In this document: one piece after another, positions 53,102 to 61,869 of the stretch
Numbering within the stretch: position 1 is the stretch's first letter
How the letters are laid out: every line of letters begins with the position of its first letter
Translations under genes and position numbers: made by a program
Source of the DNA: Leeuwenhoekiella parthenopeia
Lineage (GTDB): Bacteria; Bacteroidota; Bacteroidia; Flavobacteriales; Flavobacteriaceae
Reading direction: 5' to 3'
NCBI RefSeq assembly: GCF_020782115.1
Contig: NZ_JAJGMW010000002.1
Coordinates: forward strand, 1-64,000
DNA: 64,000 bases
Notes under the pieces: model-generated
What the model saw: only the letters and a program-made list of their open reading frames with translations
Told to the model about the DNA's origin: nothing
The model's database searches: none

Positions 53102-54331
53102 TTAATTAGTGTTAAGTGAAACGTCATAACCTAAGTTGATCACAAAGAAGTCTGCGCTTCCGCGTGGGCGTACTTTAAGGCTTAACTCAATTCGGTTTGT
53201 TTGTGCTACGTTAAGATCAGTATTGAAAACGGCCTCAACTCCTAGATCATCAGGATTTGATTGATCACGGGAAAGTTCACCGTTGGCGGTCATCTGATTG
53301 AAAATCGCATTCTCAATTTTGCCTTCAATATCCTTGGCGTAAATAGGCGAGATCTTCCCTTCATTGGTAAGGTCAAAATCTGCAAGTATCTCATCGCTCG
53401 CAATACTGTGAGCAATACGATACGCTTTATCAATCACACGACGGCGGTTAATTCTACGATAGTCATCGTCGGCACCGGTCGCTAATGGATCATCGGTTAA
53501 GTAATAACCTGCTTTGCGCTCGTGGGTTCTAAAAGTGATGTAACCTTTATCGTGTAAAGCAGCAACATCAAAAAGTTCAACCGGAACGTCATTGATAAAT
53601 AGCTTTTCAGCAGCTAAAGCACCACGTTTAACCATACCTGGGTTTTCCTGTACAGCTATAACAGCAAGTCTGCCCGCAAGACAAGCACTTGCAGCTCCTA
53701 ATGTAGCCGGTAACTCAGAACCCTCTTTTGTATTTCCTATAAGCACACCAACCCGGTTCTTATTGTCCTCAGTTAAATCTGGCAAATCAATTGCAGAACC
53801 ACTAAAGGCATAACCTTCTAAGATCACAAATATGGGTGTAAAACGATTAGCCGTGTAGCTTTCAGCAAAGGTCTGAGCCTTGATAATTGAAGCTGCAACA
53901 TCAGCATCTAAGCCATCATTGTCAACAACTACGTAATCACCATCAGGTGAAAAGCAAGTGAACAATGCGCTAATACGCCCATTAGAAGCATCCATCAAAT
54001 CCTGTACAGGAGCTTTGCCTGTTTGAGCATCTGGCGTAAACCAATCACTAACTTTAGTGTCTTGAGCAAAGCCCATTAACCAAAGTTCTGCACCTTCACC
54101 AGCTTCAGCATAAAACTCACTCAACCATTTGTGAAGCGCGTAATTGTTTAAATCTGGTAAAATACCCAAGGCGGCTACATCAGCCATCCCTTTAACTGTG
54201 TATGGTTTGTTAAGTTCAAATTTATCAACAACAGCAACTGCCGAGGCCAACAAACCAAAAACACCGTCGGCAGTAGATACCGTGGTACCTATATTGCCAT
54301 TGTCAAATTTTATACTTAATCCCGGTAACAT
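53102..54331 (-). CDS. Contractile tail sheath protein (DUF2586-like)
   Basis: A protein of 409 residues with sheath features. These are the N-terminal region (TTVSTADGVFGLLASAVAVV), the central FTPIFVILEGYAFSG and GVLIGNTKEGSELPATLGAA, and a C-terminal domain with HSIASDEILADFDLTNEGKI. The same type is labelled DUF2586 in Bacteroidota phages. It contracts to drive the tube through the envelope, so the phage is a myovirus. Confidence 0.88.
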   Translation of the reverse strand: MLPGLSIKFDNGNIGTTVSTADGVFGLLASAVAVVDKFELNKPYTVKGMADVAALGILPDLNNYALHKWLSEFYAEAGEGAELWLMGFAQDTKVSDWFTPDAQTGKAPVQDLMDASNGRISALFTCFSPDGDYVVVDNDGLDADVAASIIKAQTFAESYTANRFTPIFVILEGYAFSGSAIDLPDLTEDNKNRVGVLIGNTKEGSELPATLGAASACLAGRLAVIAVQENPGMVKRGALAAEKLFINDVPVELFDVAALHDKGYITFRTHERKAGYYLTDDPLATGADDDYRRINRRRVIDKAYRIAHSIASDEILADFDLTNEGKISPIYAKDIEGKIENAIFNQMTANGELSRDQSNPDDLGVEAVFNTDLNVAQTNRIELSLKVRPRGSADFFVINLGYDVSLNTN

Positions 54332-54334
54332 ACC

Positions 54335-54736
54335 TTATTGTTTTTCTTGGTTATCGTCTTTTTTATCAGCTTCGAGTTCTGCAATTCGCTCCTCTCCAGC
54401 TTTGATTACTGACTTTGCAGTTTCATCCTTCAAAGCTTCTTTAACCGCCTCAACAGTCTCGAGCTTGGTGATCTCTTCAGCTCTATTCTTAGCGGCCTGC
54501 ATTGGCGTAATTTTAGGATCTGATTCTTTATTACTTGAGTCCGCTGTAGCTTTATTTGCCTCAGCTTTCTCCTTTACTGCTTTAATGATCTCATCAACTC
54601 GCTTTACGGTTTTTACCGCTGAATCCTTCAAGGTTTTACCGTGGTTCTTAGCGTCAGATTCAATGAAAAACTTTGAACCATCAGTGGTTTCAAAATATTC
54701 CTTTAACTGTGGGTGTCTTTTGAATGTATTATTCAT
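54335..54736 (-). CDS. Small charged phage protein
   Basis: A protein of 133 residues. The N-terminus (HPQLKEYFETTDGSKFFIES, then DAKNHGKTLKD) is followed by a strongly charged helical tail rich in Lys, Glu and Ala. Similar small proteins occur ahead of the sheath gene in related phages; the role is unknown. It overlaps the spanin gene by 4 bp. Confidence 0.72.
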   Translation of the reverse strand: MNNTFKRHPQLKEYFETTDGSKFFIESDAKNHGKTLKDSAVKTVKRVDEIIKAVKEKAEANKATADSSNKESDPKITPMQAAKNRAEEITKLETVEAVKEALKDETAKSVIKAGEERIAELEADKKDDNQEKQ

Positions 54737-55203
54737 AATAGTTTTGGTTTTAATAATTTAATGCCCAGTAGAACCACAACTGCCAGAACAACAAGTTTGC
54801 CTATCCAAGCGAATATTTTAGTTAAGAGCGGTACGAAGGGCACCGGTATTTCTTTTGATGATTTTTCAAGCTGCTTCTTTAAAGTATTGATGGTCTTTTC
54901 CTGAAGGGCTATGGTCATCTCGAGTTCTTCAATTTGGCAATCCACATAAATAGTATCGTTCTCCAAGGCTACATTTGCCTCACTGCGACCCGATTTAGAC
55001 TTCTTACTAACTGGAGACAGAAGTAATTCAGCAAGACTTACATTTATGCTCACTTGATCACCTGCAACTTTAATAAGTGTGTCCCGAGGTGTTATGGTTG
55101 TCACCGTAGTTGTACTATCTACAATTTCGGTAGTTTGAGTAAAGGGTTTCTGAGACTTGCAGCCTATAAGAAACAAAACCAGTAATAAGGTTATAAATCG
55201 CAT
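54733..55203 (-). CDS. Putative unimolecular spanin (u-spanin)
   Basis: About 156 residues from ATG 55203 (MRFITLLLVLFLIGC). A lipobox puts lipid on C15, then a periplasm-length middle contains a coiled-coil stretch (EELEMTIALQEKTINTLKKQ), and a C-terminal helix (about 128-147, LVVLAVVVLLGIKLL) can enter the inner membrane. One chain joining both membranes is the u-spanin plan known from phage T1 gp11. It lies directly behind endolysin and holin genes, so outer-membrane disruption at lysis is the likely job. Confidence 0.72.
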   Translation of the reverse strand: MRFITLLLVLFLIGCKSQKPFTQTTEIVDSTTTVTTITPRDTLIKVAGDQVSINVSLAELLLSPVSKKSKSGRSEANVALENDTIYVDCQIEELEMTIALQEKTINTLKKQLEKSSKEIPVPFVPLLTKIFAWIGKLVVLAVVVLLGIKLLKPKLL

Positions 55204-55205
55204 AT

Positions 55206-55637
55206 CTAAATTTTTGCTAGTTGAAAGTGCATGCCATCCTTGCGGCTCCAAGTTCCACCCCAAGTGAAACCGGCATCGGTGAAACATTTCACCAGTTCTT
55301 TACTCATTTGTGGTTCTTTGCCTAACTGGTTCCAAGCCGCGTTAATATCAATTGCTACAGCCCAAGAGTGTAAAGACCACGTTTTACCACCTCGTATAAG
55401 GCGTATATTGAAGCAACCATCCCAAGTCTTTACTTCATCCTGAAGACAGCGCTCAATGATGTTTTCAAATGCCTTTTGCAAAGGCTCTATCAAATCCTTA
55501 TTACAATAGATTTTATTCGGAATCACCGGTATTTCTCTATTGATCCAGTCTGGCACATCCCAAAGGGTTAAGAACTTTCGCTCCATCGCCGGTGTTGGCT
55601 CGCCATACTTGTGTATACAATCTGTTGTACCTATCAT
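55206..55637 (-). CDS. Endolysin, M15-type peptidase
   Basis: A protein of 143 residues with the LAS metallopeptidase zinc pattern: H90-x6-D97 (SLHSWAVAIDIN) and H137 (DGMHFQ). It would cut peptide bonds in peptidoglycan (VanY/L-Ala-D-Glu type). No signal peptide, so it needs the holin to cross the membrane. It overlaps the holin-like gene by 4 bp. Confidence 0.9.
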   Translation of the reverse strand: MIGTTDCIHKYGEPTPAMERKFLTLWDVPDWINREIPVIPNKIYCNKDLIEPLQKAFENIIERCLQDEVKTWDGCFNIRLIRGGKTWSLHSWAVAIDINAAWNQLGKEPQMSKELVKCFTDAGFTWGGTWSRKDGMHFQLAKI

Positions 55638-55999
55638 CCGGCTGGGGTATTATGCTTTAGGTTTTGTAAGCTGTTGTAATTAATCTCCTTCACTGTTTTT
55701 GAAGGTATCTCCTGAATGTCCTTTTTAATCGACTCGTAAAACTCCTTATGTTGCTGTACATCCTTTTCCCGAATGTCTATCAGCCTTTGATTCGTTTTAT
55801 TTTGTTCAGTAACAAGCGTGATGAAATTTGTACTCATCTTTTCGCTTTGTTCCTTCCAACCATCGCTATATTTCTCCTGTTTTTTGAACAGGTACCAAAA
55901 AGCGTATGTAATTCCCACTAGCGCAATACCTATGATCCCATAATCCATAAGACGGGTACTGGCATTTTCTAACTGTAGTGCGATTAGTATCATAAGCAT
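55634..55999 (-). CDS. Holin-like protein
   Basis: A protein of 121 residues with one N-terminal membrane helix (about 18-38, DYGIIGIALVGITYAFWYLF) followed by KKQEKYSDGW and a long charged helical tail. This resembles BhlA-type holins (one helix, then a basic region). It is the first gene of the lysis cassette holin-endolysin-spanin. Confidence 0.72.
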   Translation of the reverse strand: MLMILIALQLENASTRLMDYGIIGIALVGITYAFWYLFKKQEKYSDGWKEQSEKMSTNFITLVTEQNKTNQRLIDIREKDVQQHKEFYESIKKDIQEIPSKTVKEINYNSLQNLKHNTPAG

Positions 56000-56007
56000 A
56001 AAGCCAC

Positions 56008-56023
56008 AGCCCCTTTCGGGGCT
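56008..56023 (-). terminator. Hairpin after the major capsid gene
   Basis: The stem AGCCCC/GGGGCT has a GAAA tetraloop when read leftward. It lies 20 bp after the capsid stop, in the 44-bp gap before the lysis genes. It may attenuate transcription or stabilise the capsid mRNA; the T run after it is weak. Confidence 0.55.
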
Positions 56024-56043
56024 TTAGGCATCTTTGGAAAGGG

Positions 56044-56958
56044 TTATAGGATAGCTCCGATATACTTAGCCTCGGCGGGAACCGCGATAAAGTAATGACG
56101 GTAGTTCAACTTGTTTGTTTGATTTTCTGGATCATCAGCAGCCTTAGCAAAGTACTGTTTTGTTAAACCGGTCTTCTTTGCAATATTCCCGGCATCAAAG
56201 AACACAGAGGCTCTAACATCAGTTGGGTCTGCAATAGAACCAAAAGGACGCTTAGCACCCGCAGCTGTATACAGTGGGTTTGCTACATACTGGAATATTC
56301 TGAAACCTGCAATTTGTGGAGCAACTTCACCTGTCTTATAGTTTACCAGTTGATCACCAAAGTTTTTACGATCTCTTAAAAGATCATTCCAGTGATCGTT
56401 GCAAAGCACAAGACGCAAGTCTGTAATAGGTGTTTCGCCTACAGATGCTTCCCATTTAGCTTTAGCTGTAACTAAATCATCATATAAAAGCGTTGGACGT
56501 CCACCCTCGGTTAAAGGTTCACCGGTAGCTACAATTACAGGAGTAGTAGCACTGTCACCTGCCGGAGCAATCGCGTGAATTGCCTTCTTGAATTTTGAAG
56601 CGGTCATTTGCTCGGTATGACCTTTTGTAACCACGTCGATCTTATCATAAGAAGCTCCTACGATTTGATCATCTGAAAGCGTAGTTACTTTCGTTTGATA
56701 CTTGTCAAGAGCCACAGTAACATCGTCATCCGTGTAAGCTTGAAGCGCAATAGGATAAGTTGTGTTATTGATCAAAACCTCAGGCTTGAACATAGAACGC
56801 GGAATGTGAATTATGTTCTTTTCTGAAGCCGATCCGGCACCGAGTTCCATAATGTCTACATCAAGTTCAGGAATGCCATCAAGCCAAGGGGCTACATTAG
56901 CATTTGTAAGGTTTCTAATAACCCGGCTCAACCATACTTCTGGGAAATTTGCTGGCAT
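56044..56958 (-). CDS. Major capsid protein
   Basis: A protein of 304 residues directly behind the protease/scaffold gene. HK97-type text is visible: DVDIMELGAGSASEKNIIHI near the N-arm, the middle VVTKGHTEQMTASKFKKAIH, and the C-terminal YRHYFIAVPAEAKYIGAIL. It has the Mu gpT position and forms the head shell. Confidence 0.85.
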   Translation of the reverse strand: MPANFPEVWLSRVIRNLTNANVAPWLDGIPELDVDIMELGAGSASEKNIIHIPRSMFKPEVLINNTTYPIALQAYTDDDVTVALDKYQTKVTTLSDDQIVGASYDKIDVVTKGHTEQMTASKFKKAIHAIAPAGDSATTPVIVATGEPLTEGGRPTLLYDDLVTAKAKWEASVGETPITDLRLVLCNDHWNDLLRDRKNFGDQLVNYKTGEVAPQIAGFRIFQYVANPLYTAAGAKRPFGSIADPTDVRASVFFDAGNIAKKTGLTKQYFAKAADDPENQTNKLNYRHYFIAVPAEAKYIGAIL

Positions 56959-56964
56959 TTTATC

Positions 56965-57921
56965 TTAGTTTTGAGTGAATAATTTGTGATACTCCTCAGG
57001 CTTAGCCGCTTTAAATGCAAGCTGTGCATTGAGGTCTAATTTTTGGAAGTCTTCCACAGTTTTGACTTCATCAGGAACCGTATTCTTTACCTGAGTAGAT
57101 AGGCTTGCTTTAGCAGGTACCGCCGCAATGGTAGAATCAAGAAGAGATTCATTAGCAATACCTAGATTGATCAAGTCCTGCTCTTTATCGGCTGTAAAAA
57201 GACCGCTTTTGATTGCAAGCTTTACCTTTTCGGTAATACCGGTCAATTTTTGGGTTTCCTCGGCCTGAAGCTTAGCAGACAATTGAAGCTCTGCAGCTTT
57301 CTTGTCAGCTTCCAGCTTAGTGATCTTTGCGCTGAGTTCCTCAGACTCTATTTCTGTTTGGGTTGCCGATAACCCCAAAGCAAGGGCGGCGGCAGAGGTT
57401 AACGTAACTTTCATATCTGATTTTTGAGTTTTTGGAATTGGCGGAACCTCTTCGGTACCGGTGATTGCTGCTAAGCATAATTTTTGAACTTCTTCTTCCT
57501 GAATAAGCTCACCAGTTTCAGCAGAATACAAGCGAATTGAATTTGCATTACTTGGTACTGCAACTATGGAAACTTCATACAGCTCACATTTTTCAAGTAT
57601 GAGCTGACCTCCCACATACTTAAGGTCATCGGGGTTAAAAGTGATGCCCATAGAACAGGCCTTTATATAACCACGATCTACCTTCCCTTCAATCTTAGCG
57701 GCGTTTTCGTCATCGCTATCAAAGTCAGGCGCACCAGACAAAACAGCTCCTTCTGTTTTAATGTCTTCCCACTTACCGATAACACTCCAAGTGCTATTAT
57801 AATGAGAGTCTAGCATCATAGGATTCTTATTGAATCGCTCTAGACTAATCCCGGCCGTGGGTATAATGAAACCGTAGGAATTCTTGGTCTCGTCGTTAAA
57901 TACAAATCTTGGTTTTGGCAT
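56965..57921 (-). CDS. Prohead protease with scaffold-like tail
   Basis: A protein of 318 residues. The N-terminal half is a herpes/HK97-like (S78) protease with H40 (DSHYNS) and S90 (ACSMGI). The C-terminal half (about 165-318) is helical and charged, with scaffold-like coiled-coil text (ITKLEADKKAAELQLSAKLQ). It corresponds to Mu gene I with Z-like scaffold. It is the first gene of the leftward late operon, divergent from the terminase genes. Confidence 0.85.
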   Translation of the reverse strand: MPKPRFVFNDETKNSYGFIIPTAGISLERFNKNPMMLDSHYNSTWSVIGKWEDIKTEGAVLSGAPDFDSDDENAAKIEGKVDRGYIKACSMGITFNPDDLKYVGGQLILEKCELYEVSIVAVPSNANSIRLYSAETGELIQEEEVQKLCLAAITGTEEVPPIPKTQKSDMKVTLTSAAALALGLSATQTEIESEELSAKITKLEADKKAAELQLSAKLQAEETQKLTGITEKVKLAIKSGLFTADKEQDLINLGIANESLLDSTIAAVPAKASLSTQVKNTVPDEVKTVEDFQKLDLNAQLAFKAAKPEEYHKLFTQN

Positions 57922-58080
57922 CTACCTTAAGTGTTGCTTAGTGCATTTGAGAGGACAAATATGAGGGGAGTAAATCAAGCGTGCAACAAACTGAAAACCC
58001 CTTAAACACTAGTGTTTACACGCTTTACACTTTTTTTTCTTGCGCGCGCGAAATAGCCACTTTTGTCACAAAATCAACCC
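57922..58080. promoter_or_regulatory. Divergent late control region
   Basis: The 159 bp between the two phage operons contain a perfect 16-bp palindrome TAAACACTAGTGTTTA (58003-58018), followed by two TTTACAC copies (58015-58021 and 58031-58037 approx.). Both arms probably start here. The palindrome is a candidate site for a late activator of the Mor/C type or a repressor. No full TAnnTTTG box is seen. Confidence 0.6.
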
Positions 58081-58638
58081 ATGGGAGTTAAAAAAACCAA
58101 GGCGCAGGATCACGCCAAAACATTGTATTTAGACACTCGCAATAAGCTTACTGATAAAGAGATTGCAGAACGCGTGGGAGTGCGTCCGAATACAGTTGGT
58201 AACTGGATTAAAAAGTACGGATGGGAAAAACTAAGGAAGTCACTTCTAACTACTAGACAAGAACAGCTCATAGGTTTTTATGATCAACTGGAGGCACTTA
58301 ACAATCATATCAAAACCCGACCTATTCAATATGATGTTCCTGATCACTTGATCAATGGTCGCAAGGTTAAAAATGATGATGGCGAGAGTGAGCTAGTATT
58401 TGATGAGTACAACGAAGAAGACTACCCAATATTAGTGGGCAACTTTCCTACTTCAAAAGAAGCGAATACTCAAATGACCATTACCAATAACATCAAAAAG
58501 CTAGAGACTGAACTTTCTATTCGTGAGATTTATGAAGTAGGTACCGGGCTTTTAGACTACATAAAGCCTCAGGATTTTGAACTCTACAAAACATTGATCC
58601 CATTCTTTGACGGGTTTCTTAATACCAAGCTTGTATAA
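58081..58638 (+). CDS. Terminase small subunit-like protein with HTH
   Basis: About 185 residues from ATG 58081 (MGVKKTKAQDHAKTL); a TTG at 58063 is possible upstream. An N-terminal helix-turn-helix (KLTDKEIAERVGVRPNTVGN) fits DNA recognition, and the C-terminal half is helical for oligomerisation. Its stop overlaps the large terminase start by 1 bp. It corresponds to the Mu gp27-type position. Confidence 0.82.
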   Translation: MGVKKTKAQDHAKTLYLDTRNKLTDKEIAERVGVRPNTVGNWIKKYGWEKLRKSLLTTRQEQLIGFYDQLEALNNHIKTRPIQYDVPDHLINGRKVKNDDGESELVFDEYNEEDYPILVGNFPTSKEANTQMTITNNIKKLETELSIREIYEVGTGLLDYIKPQDFELYKTLIPFFDGFLNTKLV

Positions 58639-60167
58639 TGGCAACAGCTGAAGACAAAAAGTATTTAGACCTGTGGAATCAATACCGTGAGAATAGTGCG
58701 CGAGCTACGCCTATTGATCTCAAGGAAACCCCTGCTGAAAAACGCAAGCGTATTGAACATTTAGAGGCGCATCCTGAGGAATGGAAAAACTACTATTTTC
58801 CACATCATTGTAAGTCTCCATCAGCTCCATTTCATAAGCGGTTTTTTAAACGAATTATAAATAACCCGGAATGGTATGAAGTGATTAGCTGGTCTCGAGA
58901 ATTAGCAAAGTCAACCTCGGTTATGATGGTAGTACTATTTTTAGTATTGACCAAAAGGAAGCGAAATATACTTCTTTGTAGCGATTCAGAAAGTAATGCT
59001 ATACGCTTGCTGCTTCCTTACAAGAGTGAGCTTGAAGCCAATCAGCGTATAATAAATGATTATGGTACTCAGGAAAGTATTGGTAAATGGGAAGCAGGGG
59101 AGTTTATTACAAAGAAGGGCGCAAGCTTTAGAGCTTTAGGAGCAGGACAAAACCCAAGGGGAACTAAAAATGATGCGGTACGTCCAGACGTTATACTTTC
59201 AGATGATATTGATACCGATGAACTGGTGCGCAATGCTGAACGCGTAAAAAGCCGGGTTAAATGGTTAACTGAAGCACTCTATGCGTGTCGTTCTATTTCT
59301 GAGCCTTTACTGTGGATTGCGTGCGGTAACATCATTGCAAAGTACAGCTGTATAACTGAAATGGCAAAGGTTGCAGACAACCACGAGATCATTAATATCC
59401 GGGATAAAGAAGGTAAAAGTACTTGGCCAGAGAAAAACACTGAAGAACTTATTGATAGAGCTTTATCAAAGCAACCGTGGAGCGCTCAACAGAAAGAGTA
59501 CTACAACAATCCCGTTTCTGAGGGTGATACCTTTAAAGATATCACTTACTCGAAATGCCCGCCTTTGCGCTCTTGTGATCACGTAGTAGTTTATGCCGAT
59601 CCTTCTACCTCAAATAAAGACCGTGGAGCCAATAAACAGGCATCTTACAAAGGAGTTGTGGTTCTTGGGGCTAAAGGTCGCAGACGCTATTTATATAAAG
59701 TCTGGCTAGATCAGACCAGCAACGCCAAGTTTGTTGATTGGTTGTATGAGGCCTATATGTACGTTAAAGAGGCCGGTGTTGATACACACCGTATCTATAT
59801 TGAAAACAACTCACTACAAGACCCACACTATCAACAAGTACTACTGCCGCTTATTTATGCTAAAGCTGATCTGTATGGCTTTACGATACCGGTGACGGAA
59901 GACAAGCGCAAAAAACCGGATAAGTTCTTTAGGATAGAGGGAACGCTAGAACCACTCAACCGCTTGGGCAATCTCATTTTTAATGTAAAAGAGCAAAAGG
60001 AACCCAATATGGTGCGTATGCACGATCAAATGATTGGTGTAAGTGAAAGCGCGAAAATGATGGACGGCCCCGATGCCTTAGAAGGTGCCGCTTGGTTATG
60101 CCAGAACCGAGCAGTAAAACACAACATGAGCTACGCCGTAGGCGCTATTGATAACCGCAAATACTAG
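58638..60167 (+). CDS. Terminase large subunit (Mu gp28-like)
   Basis: A protein of 509 residues. The ATPase half has a Walker A-like loop WSRELAKSTS (non-classical, as in other Mu gp28 proteins) and a Walker B VILSDDIDTDE. The nuclease half starts near VVYADPSTSNKDRGAN with the catalytic Asp and continues with IYIENNSLQD. It cuts and packages DNA by headful, taking host flanks with it in Mu-type phages. Confidence 0.9.
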   Translation: MATAEDKKYLDLWNQYRENSARATPIDLKETPAEKRKRIEHLEAHPEEWKNYYFPHHCKSPSAPFHKRFFKRIINNPEWYEVISWSRELAKSTSVMMVVLFLVLTKRKRNILLCSDSESNAIRLLLPYKSELEANQRIINDYGTQESIGKWEAGEFITKKGASFRALGAGQNPRGTKNDAVRPDVILSDDIDTDELVRNAERVKSRVKWLTEALYACRSISEPLLWIACGNIIAKYSCITEMAKVADNHEIINIRDKEGKSTWPEKNTEELIDRALSKQPWSAQQKEYYNNPVSEGDTFKDITYSKCPPLRSCDHVVVYADPSTSNKDRGANKQASYKGVVVLGAKGRRRYLYKVWLDQTSNAKFVDWLYEAYMYVKEAGVDTHRIYIENNSLQDPHYQQVLLPLIYAKADLYGFTIPVTEDKRKKPDKFFRIEGTLEPLNRLGNLIFNVKEQKEPNMVRMHDQMIGVSESAKMMDGPDALEGAAWLCQNRAVKHNMSYAVGAIDNRKY

Positions 60168-60170
60168 ACT

Positions 60171-60617
60171 ATGTTTTTAACTAAAGACGATATGCCCAGC
60201 GCAATGTATGGCTATCAAATGGAACAAATAACCGAAGGCAACGATGACATTATTGATGTGGCTATGGCAGCCGCTGAAGAAGAAGTACGCAGTTACCTTT
60301 CTGGCAATAATAGACGAGAATGGCTAGACGGGCGCCTCCAGTATGATGTTGATGCAATCTTAACAGCTCAGGGAGAAAGCCGTAACGCTCTTATACTTAA
60401 GCACGCCGTTACTATTGCTAAATGGTGGATCGTGGAACTGTGCAACGCTGATATCATCTACGAGCAGGCCAAGGAACGCTATGATCGTGCAATTGCTTGG
60501 CTCAACAAATTAGCCAAAGGAGATGTCACGCTATCAACACTACCAACCTTAAGTCAGGAAGTAACCGAACGCGAACCGTTTTCTTTCGGTTCACGTGAAA
60601 AATTCAACCACGAGTAA
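60171..60617 (+). CDS. Head-tail adaptor, gp36/DUF1320-like
   Basis: A protein of 148 residues: MFLTKDDMPSAMYGYQMEQI at the start, then AAEEEVRSYLSG and ALILKHAVTIAKWWIVELC. This is the pattern of Mu gp36 (DUF1320), a connector at the head neck. In Mu it lies after the capsid gene, whereas here it sits between terminase and portal. Confidence 0.85.
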   Translation: MFLTKDDMPSAMYGYQMEQITEGNDDIIDVAMAAAEEEVRSYLSGNNRREWLDGRLQYDVDAILTAQGESRNALILKHAVTIAKWWIVELCNADIIYEQAKERYDRAIAWLNKLAKGDVTLSTLPTLSQEVTEREPFSFGSREKFNHE

Positions 60618-60619
60618 TT

Positions 60620-61846
60620 ATGGCTAGAAACAGCAAAAAAGGAAAGTCTTATAGACAGCAATCCTACAATTTAGCACAAGGCAGTAACACCAAGAGTAAA
60701 GCGCCTAATTACTCTGGTATGATTGCTCCTAAGGCTATATCGCAAGCACGTCAAGATATTAAGACTTGGAAAGAAGCCGAGCGCCTTACCAAGTTAGAAG
60801 AAAACCCAAAGTGGTGGAAACAAATATTGCTGTATAAGGACATTCGTAAAGATGCCTTACTAACCAGCCAGTACAAGAACCGCACACTTAAAGCTCTTGG
60901 TGAAACCATAATCCTGAAGAAGCCTAACGGAGATATTGATCAAGAACAAAGCGACTTTCTGAATAATGCTGTTTGGAGTAATGAAATTAACAAACACATT
61001 CTAGATAGTATTTATGAAGGTCATTCCTTACTTGAATTTTCATTTAATGATGCCGGGATTCTACAGGTTGATCTAATACCAAGAGAGAACGTAAACCCTA
61101 GAGATGGTTTGTTTTACCCGGATTATATGGAAGACAAAAGTATTGACTACCGTGAAGTTCGGGAGTATGGTACTTGGCTTTTAGAATTCGGAGAGAAAGA
61201 CGATTTAGGGCTATTAAACAATGCTGTCCCGCATGTACTTTTTAAACGCTTTGCTCAAAGCTGTTGGTCTGAATTATGCGAAATCAATGGTATACCACCC
61301 CGTGTGCTTAAGACCAATACGCAAGACCCAACAATGATGCGTCGCGGTGAAAAGATGATGCGAGATATGGGCGCGGCAGCTTGGTTTATTATTGATGAAA
61401 GTGAAAAGTTTGAATTTGCTCAAAGCGCTACCCAAAGCGGTGACGTATATAGCAAACTCATCACACTATGCGACAATCAGAACTCATTGCTTTTTAGTGG
61501 TGCCATTATTGGTCAGGACACAAAGAACGGTAGCCGTTCTAAAGATGAAAGCTCCAGAGAGGTTCTTCAAACACTTATTGACGGTGATCTAGTATTATTG
61601 GAAAAGTACTGGAACTCTCGGGTGATTCCTGCATTGCAAGCTTTAGGTGTAATCAAGGGAGATGTAACCTATGGCTATGAGCAAACCGAAGATTTAGAGC
61701 AGCTTTGGAAAATGACCTCTGAAGTAATGCAATACAAAAATGTTGATGACAAATGGCTCATTGACAAATTTGGTATTCAAGTTACCGGGGATCGCGTTCA
61801 GCCATCCGCACAAAACCTTAATCTTGGTTTAGATTTTTTCGACTAA
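60620..61846 (+). CDS. Portal protein (Mu gp29, DUF935)
   Basis: A protein of 408 residues with DUF935 text: ILDSIYEGHSLLEFSF, LKTNTQDPTMMRRGEKMM and NSLLFSGAIIGQDTKNGS. It forms the dodecameric DNA entry vertex. It starts 2 bp after the adaptor stop. Confidence 0.9.
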   Translation: MARNSKKGKSYRQQSYNLAQGSNTKSKAPNYSGMIAPKAISQARQDIKTWKEAERLTKLEENPKWWKQILLYKDIRKDALLTSQYKNRTLKALGETIILKKPNGDIDQEQSDFLNNAVWSNEINKHILDSIYEGHSLLEFSFNDAGILQVDLIPRENVNPRDGLFYPDYMEDKSIDYREVREYGTWLLEFGEKDDLGLLNNAVPHVLFKRFAQSCWSELCEINGIPPRVLKTNTQDPTMMRRGEKMMRDMGAAAWFIIDESEKFEFAQSATQSGDVYSKLITLCDNQNSLLFSGAIIGQDTKNGSRSKDESSREVLQTLIDGDLVLLEKYWNSRVIPALQALGVIKGDVTYGYEQTEDLEQLWKMTSEVMQYKNVDDKWLIDKFGIQVTGDRVQPSAQNLNLGLDFFD

Positions 61847-61868
61847 GCCCCAAAGTTTATTTTGGGGC
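61847..61868 (+). other. Hairpin at the start of the head-protein gene
   Basis: The stem GCCCCAAA/TTTGGGGC begins with the first base after the portal stop codon and ends 1 nt before the TTG start at 61870. It may act as a weak terminator or limit translation of the F-like gene. Confidence 0.55.
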
Positions 61869-61869
61869 A

